Assembly (NCBI GenBank): GCA_018812505.1
Contig: JAHJDK010000059.1
Span: forward strand, 1 to 12,650
Length of the DNA: 12,650 bases
Origin: Nanobdellota archaeon
GTDB lineage: Archaea > Nanobdellota > Nanobdellia > Woesearchaeales > GCA-2686295
Direction of reading: 5' to 3'
Made by a program: the position numbers and the translations under genes
Shown here: positions 8,799 to 12,310 of the stretch, piece by piece
Layout of the letters: each line of letters starts with the position of its first letter
How positions within the stretch are numbered: position 1 is the stretch's first letter
Notes under the pieces: model-generated
Told to the model about the DNA's origin: nothing
Databases searched by the model: none
Seen by the model: the letters and a program-made list of their open reading frames with translations, nothing else

Positions 8799-9398
8799 CT
8801 ATTTTACTTTTTTCAGTGTTTCGATTAGTTTATCTAGAGCTAGGTGTACTGCTTCTTCAGATTTTGTTCCTGTGCAGACAACTTTTCCATTGCTAAATAG
8901 TAGAAATGTTGCTTTAGCTTCCATTAGTTTGAATACTAATCCTGGAAATTGTTCAGGTTCATATTCTGTGTTTTCTAATTTCATAGCCAACATGTTCAGA
9001 TTTAAATCCATACCTATGCTTCCGCTTGCAACAATGTTTTGGATGTTAATTACTGGTTTTATTTTGATTTTTATGTTTATTTTTTCTAAACTTTCAATTA
9101 TTTTTTGGATTGATTCTTCTACTTTTTTCATGCTTCTGGCGCCTGTGCAGACAACTTTTCCAGAACTAAAGATTAGTGCAGATGTTTTTGGTTCTTTTAT
9201 TCTTATAACTAGTCCTGGAAATTGTTCAGGATTATATTCTGTGTTGCTTAGAGCAGCAGCCATTTTTTCCAATGGTATGTCATGTTCAAGACTTGTAGAA
9301 ACAACGATGTTTACAACTTGTATGCTTATATTCTTATCTTTGTGTGTGAATACTTGCTTTTCTTCTTTGTGTGTAGATACTTGCTTTTCTTTTTCCAT
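8799..9398 (-). CDS. tbp: TATA-box-binding protein TBP
   Basis: General transcription factor that recognises archaeal TATA boxes and recruits TFB and RNA polymerase. The protein has the two-fold TBP saddle: half-repeats at about 24-110 and 113-199, each with NTEYxPEQFPGLV and GKVVCTG. The halves are unusually alike at DNA level (separate entry). I place the start at the ATG at 9398 (199 aa). A TTG at 9413 is in frame and would add five residues, but GGGGGAT sits 6 nt before the ATG and looks like its ribosome-binding site. A 23-residue charged N-terminal tail holds a tandem duplication (KQVSTHKEE/KQVFTHKDK) not usual for archaeal TBP. It is first in an operon with mcm and the RPA-like gene, so the basal factor and the helicase are expressed together. 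Two TATA-like boxes lie upstream, which allows autoregulation. Confidence 0.96.
   Translation of the reverse strand: MEKEKQVSTHKEEKQVFTHKDKNISIQVVNIVVSTSLEHDIPLEKMAAALSNTEYNPEQFPGLVIRIKEPKTSALIFSSGKVVCTGARSMKKVEESIQKIIESLEKINIKIKIKPVINIQNIVASGSIGMDLNLNMLAMKLENTEYEPEQFPGLVFKLMEAKATFLLFSNGKVVCTGTKSEEAVHLALDKLIETLKKVK
8869..9245 (-). repeat. Near-identical DNA blocks in the two halves of tbp
   Basis: Two pairs of blocks recur at a spacing of exactly 273 nt (91 codons). A 21-bp perfect match lies at 8869-8889 and 9142-9162 (plus-strand start CCTGTGCAGACAACTTTTCC). A 38-bp match with 3 differences lies at 8935-8972 and 9208-9245. They encode GKVVCTG and NTEY-x-PEQFPGL in each half of TBP. Synonymous positions are largely shared as well. 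Confidence 0.85.
9335..9388 (-). repeat. 27-bp tandem duplication in the tbp N-terminal tail
   Basis: Two 27-bp units (9335-9361 and 9362-9388) lie head to tail in frame and encode KQVSTHKEE and KQVFTHKDK. Most differences fall at one dinucleotide and at the end of the unit, so the duplication looks fairly recent or is maintained. It lies outside the folded TBP core. Confidence 0.8.
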
Positions 9399-9404
9399 TT
9401 TTTT

Positions 9405-9411
9405 ATCCCCC
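9405..9411 (-). promoter_or_regulatory. SD-like GGGGGAT deciding the tbp start
   Basis: On the minus strand GGGGGAT lies 6 nt before the ATG at 9398 and resembles the GGTGAT part of the archaeal Shine-Dalgarno. If it is the ribosome-binding site, the in-frame TTG at 9413, which overlaps its upstream side, cannot be the start. A run of G is rare in this AT-rich DNA. Confidence 0.5.
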
Positions 9412-9444
9412 AATTGTTTTTTTTAGTCTAAAAAACGTGTTTTG

Positions 9445-9452
9445 TTTATAAA
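9445..9452 (-). promoter_or_regulatory. Proximal TATA box for the tbp-mcm operon
   Basis: TTTATAAA (self-palindromic) is centred about 50 nt before the tbp ATG, so initiation 26-27 nt downstream would leave a leader of roughly 24 nt that contains the GGGGGAT element. I assign it to the minus strand because no plus-strand gene follows until 10224. Confidence 0.6.
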
Positions 9453-9468
9453 TGGAAAACAAGTTTCA

Positions 9469-9476
9469 TTTATAAA
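9469..9476 (-). promoter_or_regulatory. Second, distal TTTATAAA upstream of tbp
   Basis: A second copy of the same palindromic octamer lies 24 nt further upstream. A start set by it would fall around 9449, inside the proximal box. It may be an alternative promoter or an extra TBP-binding site; its use cannot be told from sequence. Confidence 0.4.
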
Positions 9477-9544
9477 GGCTTTCGTTGTATAACATAACTT
9501 TTACAAGAAATATGCCTCCTTTGTTTCCTGTGGAACTTTCTTTT

Positions 9545-9611
9545 AAAAAAATTAACAAAATTCGATGAAATTACTTATTCATAACAAGCAATTTCTTAAA
9601 ATCGAATTTTG
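9545..9611 (-). terminator. Hairpin plus T7 downstream of the Cys4-protein gene
   Basis: A perfect 11-bp inverted repeat (CAAAATTCGAT at 9556-9566 against ATCGAATTTTG at 9601-9611) is extended inside by GAAATT/AATTTC (9567-9572 with 9590-9595) around a 17-nt loop. On the minus strand it is followed 4 nt later by seven T (A7 at 9545-9551 on the plus strand). It starts 26 nt past the stop of the Cys4 gene and separates that gene from the tbp promoter, as an intrinsic-type terminator would. Confidence 0.55.
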
Positions 9612-9636
9612 AAATTAACAATAAATTTGTTCTTAA

Positions 9637-9933
9637 TTAAAAAAAATAATTAAAATCAAAGAATTTTCTGAATTCTCTGATTAGTTCTGGAACTCTTGTT
9701 TTCAGCCATTCAAATATGTGACTTGTGTAACAATAAGTGCATATTGACATTGAGTCATGACACAAGATACAATTTGTTTCTCCTGTGTCTACACTTATTT
9801 CTGTTGTTTTTGTTTTTAGTTCTTCTATTAGCTCTGGCTTCACTTCGTAAAGCCAGGCTTCTATTTCTCTTTCTATGCATTCTATGCACACAGGGTTTGT
9901 TATAATCTCTTTGCATAACACACATTCATTCAT
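9637..9933 (-). CDS. Small protein with two copies of a Cys4 (zinc) module; family not recognised
   Basis: A 98-aa protein of unknown function. It is built from two copies of one module. Copy A has C4-x2-C7, C16-x2-C19, then I24-x2-W27-L28-x4-PELI (33-36). Copy B has C55-x2-C58, C65-x2-C68, then I73-x2-W76-L77-x4-PELI (82-85). Each copy looks like a Cys4 zinc site followed by an amphipathic helix; the joining segment (40-54) is polar. No signal peptide or membrane helix. The start is well supported: AGGAGGT lies 7 nt upstream of ATG 9933. The gene stands alone, divergent from the tRNA thiolase, with a terminator-like hairpin behind it and a long structured leader ahead. A zinc-dependent protein or RNA adaptor is possible, but nothing in the sequence fixes a role. 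It is real by SD, Cys pattern and internal repeat. Confidence 0.8.
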   Translation of the reverse strand: MNECVLCKEIITNPVCIECIEREIEAWLYEVKPELIEELKTKTTEISVDTGETNCILCHDSMSICTYCYTSHIFEWLKTRVPELIREFRKFFDFNYFF

Positions 9934-9940
9934 TTTTTTT

Positions 9941-9947
9941 ACCTCCT
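9941..9947 (-). promoter_or_regulatory. Strong Shine-Dalgarno AGGAGGT of the Cys4-protein gene
   Basis: On the minus strand AGGAGGT is followed by seven A and then ATG (9933). This is one of only two strong SD sites in the window; most genes here are leaderless or lack one. It shows that this message has a real 5' leader. The leader hairpin ends 9 nt before it. Confidence 0.85.
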
Positions 9948-9956
9948 GGCTTGTGT

Positions 9957-10032
9957 GTGTTTCTAACCGGATTTTTTGCTTTTCTTTAGAAGAATTTTGC
10001 CAAAGAATCGTTCAAAACCCGGTTAAAAACAC
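9957..10032 (-). promoter_or_regulatory. 19-bp RNA stem-loop in the leader of the Cys4-protein gene
   Basis: Positions 9957-9975 pair with 10014-10032 over 19 consecutive positions around the AACCGG/CCGGTT core. Seventeen are Watson-Crick. The other two (9963/10026 and 9971/10018) are C-A mismatches in plus-strand RNA but G-U pairs in minus-strand RNA. The 38-nt loop can form a second 6-bp stem (9982-9987 with 10002-10007). The structure ends 9 nt upstream of the SD, so it is well placed to control translation of the downstream gene or to be a processed RNA. Function unknown. Confidence 0.55.
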
Positions 10033-10038
10033 GAGCTC

Positions 10039-10125
10039 TCAACAAATCTTAGGTCTGATGGTTGTAAACATAGAACCAACTAACCAGATCAGGTACAGAT
10101 TATTGTTATGGTTAGTTAAATTCAT
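10039..10125 (-). other. Possible 28-codon leader ORF
   Basis: An ATG at 10125 opens 28 codons (starting MNLTNHNNNLYLIWLVG) and ends in TGA 7 nt before the leader stem. Its ATG is about 30 nt from the centre of the minus-strand TATA box at 10152-10159, so it would be read almost leaderless. A short ORF, then a hairpin, then an SD is the order seen in leader-peptide control. It is short, and its codons (ATC, ACC, CTG) are unlike the neighbours, so it may equally be non-coding. Confidence 0.2.
10078..10117 (-). repeat. Perfect 8-bp inverted repeat with 24-nt loop
   Basis: AACTAACC (10078-10085) and GGTTAGTT (10110-10117) form a perfect stem. It lies at the 5' end of the predicted minus-strand leader and overlaps the possible leader ORF. 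An alternative pairing uses TGGTT/AACCA and CTGA/TCAG within about 10055-10097, so mutually exclusive folds are possible. Confidence 0.5.
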
Positions 10126-10151
10126 TGTTTTCTATTAATTTGGCTTGCTTA

Positions 10152-10159
10152 TATTTAAA
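10152..10159 (-). promoter_or_regulatory. Candidate TATA box for the Cys4-protein leader transcript
   Basis: TTTAAATA on the minus strand. A start 26-27 nt downstream would fall near 10129, just before the structured, less AT-rich part of the intergenic region. This would give a leader of almost 200 nt ahead of the ATG at 9933. The match is good; the assignment is inference. Confidence 0.45.
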
Positions 10160-10192
10160 TGTTTTTATGAAATTAGACTTTTTTTAATTATA

Positions 10193-10200
10193 TTTATAAA
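10193..10200 (+). promoter_or_regulatory. TATA box for the tRNA thiolase gene
   Basis: TTTATAAA, within a longer AT-only stretch, is centred 27.5 nt before the ATG at 10224. The spacing predicts a leaderless message, and no Shine-Dalgarno is present. Confidence 0.6.
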
Positions 10201-10223
10201 AAAACATTGTTTATGCTTGTTTT

Positions 10224-11045
10224 ATGGATTCAGATGAAGAGTTTGTTGTTGCTTTTGAAAAAAAAGTTTTTGATACTGTGAAAAATTTTAATTTGGTTGA
10301 AAAAGGTGATAGAGTTGTTGTTGCTTGTTCTGGCGGTAAGGATTCTACTTTGGTGCTTTATTTGTTGAACAAGTTTTTTGGTGGAGTTGTTGCTTTGGCT
10401 GTTGACGAAGGTATTAAGGGTTATAGGGATAAGTCTATTAATGATTTAAAGATTTTTTGTGATGAGCAAGGTATTGAGTTAAGAGTTTATTCTTTTGCTG
10501 AAGAGTTTGGTAAATCACTTGACAAGGTTTTGGATGGTAGTGTTAATCCTTGTACTGTTTGTGGTACTATAAGAAGGCAGATTTTGAATAAGTACGCCGT
10601 AGATTTTGATAAGATTGCTACAGGTCATAATATGGATGATGAGTCTCAAGCTGTTCTGATGAATCTGTTTAAAAGCAATGTTGATTTGTTGTGGAATTCA
10701 GGTCCTATTAGTGGTAAGGTTGAGGGTTTTGTTCAGAGGATTAAACCTTTATATTTTTGTTTGGAAAGGGATGTTGTCAGGTATGTTAAGCTGAAAGGTT
10801 TTAAGGTTTGTTTGATCAAATCTTGTCCTTATAGGGTTACTGCGTTTAGAAAGCAGGTTAGGGAGTTGTTGGATGATTATGAACTTAGTAATGTTGGTGT
10901 TAAGAAAAATATTTTAGAGAAACATCTTAGTTTGTTAAAAAATGTTAATTTGAAAAAGCGAACTTTTGGTTATTGTTCTGTTTGTGGTGGTCCTTCTCTT
11001 GGTAAGTTGTGTAAGGCTTGTCAGTTTATAAAAAGCTTTAAATAA
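10224..11045 (+). CDS. PP-loop tRNA 2-thiouridine synthase (NcsA/TtuA type, TtcA superfamily)
   Basis: A 273-aa ATP-dependent tRNA thiolase. The PP-loop SGGKDST (36-42) adenylates the uridine C2 position. P-C110-TV-C113 and C201 (SCPY) match the three cysteines that hold the catalytic [4Fe-4S] cluster in this family. GHNMDDESQ (134-142) is the conserved family motif. A C-terminal Cys4 zinc finger (C251, C254, C263, C266) is intact. Family members usually also start with a Cys-rich zinc finger of about 30 residues. Here the protein begins directly at the helix before the PP-loop, and the frame meets a stop at 10197, so that finger is truly absent. The product is either s2U at the wobble position 34 (NcsA/Ncs6) or at position 54 (TtuA); sequence alone does not decide, though U34 seems likelier. 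Rpp30 follows 22 nt later. Confidence 0.88.
   Translation: MDSDEEFVVAFEKKVFDTVKNFNLVEKGDRVVVACSGGKDSTLVLYLLNKFFGGVVALAVDEGIKGYRDKSINDLKIFCDEQGIELRVYSFAEEFGKSLDKVLDGSVNPCTVCGTIRRQILNKYAVDFDKIATGHNMDDESQAVLMNLFKSNVDLLWNSGPISGKVEGFVQRIKPLYFCLERDVVRYVKLKGFKVCLIKSCPYRVTAFRKQVRELLDDYELSNVGVKKNILEKHLSLLKNVNLKKRTFGYCSVCGGPSLGKLCKACQFIKSFK
11037..11044 (+). promoter_or_regulatory. TATA box of rnp3 embedded in the end of the thiolase gene
   Basis: TTTAAATA is made from the last Phe and Lys codons and the first two bases of the stop codon (11043-11045) of the thiolase. It is centred 27.5 nt before the rnp3 ATG at 11068, the same spacing as the other leaderless promoters here. The surrounding AAAAGCTTTAAATAA is identical to the aIF2-beta promoter. 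Confidence 0.6.
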
Positions 11046-11067
11046 ACAGTTCTGTTAGTGTTTTTTT

Positions 11068-11646
11068 ATGTTTATTGATGTTTGTTTTCCTTCAGGAAAT
11101 GAAAAAGAGTTTGTTGTTCAAGCTAAAAAGTTAGGTTGTTCTGGCTTAATATTTGTTTATAACTCTTTGGATAAAAAAGTTTTAGAGACAGTTAAAGGTT
11201 TAGGTTCTAAGGATTTTAAGGTTTTTATTGGCTCTTTTAAGAATGGTAAAGGTGTTGATTACTTGTTTTCTAATGGTTCGAGAGAGGATTTTGAAAGCAA
11301 AAAAGTTGATGTCATATTTGATTTAGAGCAAAGTCTTAAAAATGATAAATCTCATTATAGGTCTTCTGGTTTGAATCAAGTTTTATGTTCTTTAGCTAAC
11401 GAGAAGAATATCTTTATTGGCTTAAGTTTTGGAAGTGTTTTAAAATCTCCTGATAAATGCTTGGTGCTTGGACGAATGATACAAAACGTTTCTTTATGTA
11501 ATAAGTATTCTGTTAAATTGTTAATAGCCAGCTTTGCTGAAAAGCCTTCTGAATTAAGGTATTGGAAGGATTTAGTGTCATTTGGAGTAGTGATTGGTTT
11601 GAATCCTAAACAAGCTAAAGAAGCAGTGGTTAGTTGTATAGGTTAG
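11068..11646 (+). CDS. rnp3: Ribonuclease P protein component 3 (Rpp30)
   Basis: Protein subunit of archaeal RNase P, which trims the 5' leader of pre-tRNAs; Rpp30 pairs with Pop5 to support the catalytic RNA. The 192-aa length is close to the family norm and the fold is a PHP-like TIM barrel. Seen: an N-terminal strand starting MFIDVCFP, the signature HYRSSGLNQVL (96-106), LGRMIQNVSLCNKY (134-147), and the ELRYWKDLVSFGVVIGL segment typical of Rpp30 C-termini. It lies 22 nt after the tRNA thiolase, another tRNA-maturation gene, but appears to have its own TATA box inside the end of that gene. No Shine-Dalgarno. The start ATG agrees with the promoter spacing. Identification by motifs is good. 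Confidence 0.88.
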   Translation: MFIDVCFPSGNEKEFVVQAKKLGCSGLIFVYNSLDKKVLETVKGLGSKDFKVFIGSFKNGKGVDYLFSNGSREDFESKKVDVIFDLEQSLKNDKSHYRSSGLNQVLCSLANEKNIFIGLSFGSVLKSPDKCLVLGRMIQNVSLCNKYSVKLLIASFAEKPSELRYWKDLVSFGVVIGLNPKQAKEAVVSCIG

Positions 11647-11680
11647 TTATTGTTATACTGACTCTTTCTCAAACAAAAGA

Positions 11681-11688
11681 TTTAAATA
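11681..11688 (+). promoter_or_regulatory. TATA box for the mntA-hepT pair
   Basis: TTTAAATA preceded by AAAAGA is centred 26.5 nt before the ATG at 11711, so the toxin-antitoxin transcript should start leaderless on the antitoxin. No Shine-Dalgarno precedes this ATG. Confidence 0.6.
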
Positions 11689-11710
11689 TAACCTAAATGT
11701 TGGTTATTAT

Positions 11711-12310
11711 ATGATAAATAAATGTTGGTTTTTAAAAGATAATTTAGTAAGAAAACTATTTGGAAAGAAAGAAATAGAAATAACAATAAAACAATTGAAC
11801 GGCATAAGATTAACCCAATCTGAAAAAAATAGGCTTTCAAGGGATATTAGACCTAAATTTAAGGTCATTGAATTATTAGCAAAGCACACAGATTTATTCA
11901 ATTTGAAAAAGAACGAGTTAAACAAGAGGATTATAAATAAAACGATTAAGGTAATCCTAAACGATCAACTCAGAAAAAATATATGTGCTATCCTTCTCTT
12001 TGGTTCTCATGTAGATAATTCACAAAGAGTGAATTCAGATATTGATATTGTTGTGGTATTTAAGGATGATCTTACATTAAAAGAAGTTACTAAGTTTCGA
12101 AAAAGGATTTTGGGTCAAGTAAGTGATAAGGTTGATTTGCAAGTTTTTAATGCATTACCATTGAAAATCAAGAAGACAATCGCTGATAAAAGTAAAGTTT
12201 TATTTAAAGATGCAAAGTTTAGAAAAGAAGAGTTTGCAATAACTATTTGGAAAAAATACTTTGATTATAAATTATATCTTTTAAAGTATTTTAAGGAGGC
12301 ATTCATATGA
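11711..12310 (+). CDS. mntA: MNT-domain nucleotidyltransferase, MntA-type antitoxin
   Basis: A 199-aa minimal nucleotidyltransferase, probably the antitoxin of a HEPN/MNT pair; in characterised systems it adds AMP to the toxin to silence it. The catalytic motif GSx10DxD is exact (G98-S99, D110, D112), with the third acidic residue at D142 in KVDLQVF. The core domain spans about 75-170. About 70 residues precede it, with a helical segment containing RLSRDIRPKF (41-50), perhaps a DNA- or partner-binding part. The stop overlaps the start of hepT (ATGA, 12307-12310), the normal toxin-antitoxin coupling. Coding composition is A-rich and uses CTA and CGA codons more than the upstream genes, which suggests acquisition. 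A stand-alone nucleotidyltransferase role is less likely because of the adjacent HEPN gene. Confidence 0.85.
   Translation: MINKCWFLKDNLVRKLFGKKEIEITIKQLNGIRLTQSEKNRLSRDIRPKFKVIELLAKHTDLFNLKKNELNKRIINKTIKVILNDQLRKNICAILLFGSHVDNSQRVNSDIDIVVVFKDDLTLKEVTKFRKRILGQVSDKVDLQVFNALPLKIKKTIADKSKVLFKDAKFRKEEFAITIWKKYFDYKLYLLKYFKEAFI
12293..12299 (+). promoter_or_regulatory. Strong Shine-Dalgarno AAGGAGG of hepT
   Basis: AAGGAGG lies 7 nt before the ATG at 12307, inside the last codons of mntA. As an internal operon gene that cannot be leaderless, hepT needs an SD, and this one is near perfect. Confidence 0.85.

Noticed and set aside
9399..9413. TTG at 9413 as the start of tbp
   Set aside because: An SD-like GGGGGAT lies 6 nt before the ATG at 9398 and would be within the coding sequence if TTG were used; the ATG is the simpler choice.
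9515..9522. Orphan SD-like AAAGGAGG on the minus strand between tbp and the Cys4 gene
   Set aside because: No sensible ORF follows: the nearest TTG is followed at once by a stop, and a 9-codon ATG frame ends within the distal TATA box.
9957..10032. AACCGG...CCGGTT region as a tRNA gene
   Set aside because: No T-arm that pairs, no anticodon arm and no proper acceptor stem could be drawn on either strand.
9875..10138. 87-codon plus-strand ORF across the Cys4 gene start and its leader
   Set aside because: No SD or promoter, no recognisable protein features, and it runs antisense to a gene with a strong SD and a structured leader.
9934..10223. SRP RNA or RNase P RNA in the less AT-rich intergenic segment
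   Set aside because: Far too short, and the conserved core motifs of either RNA were not found.
11647..11710. Attachment site or IS end marking entry of the toxin-antitoxin pair
   Set aside because: No inverted or direct repeats, integrase or tRNA 3' end was seen; the segment holds only the mntA promoter.
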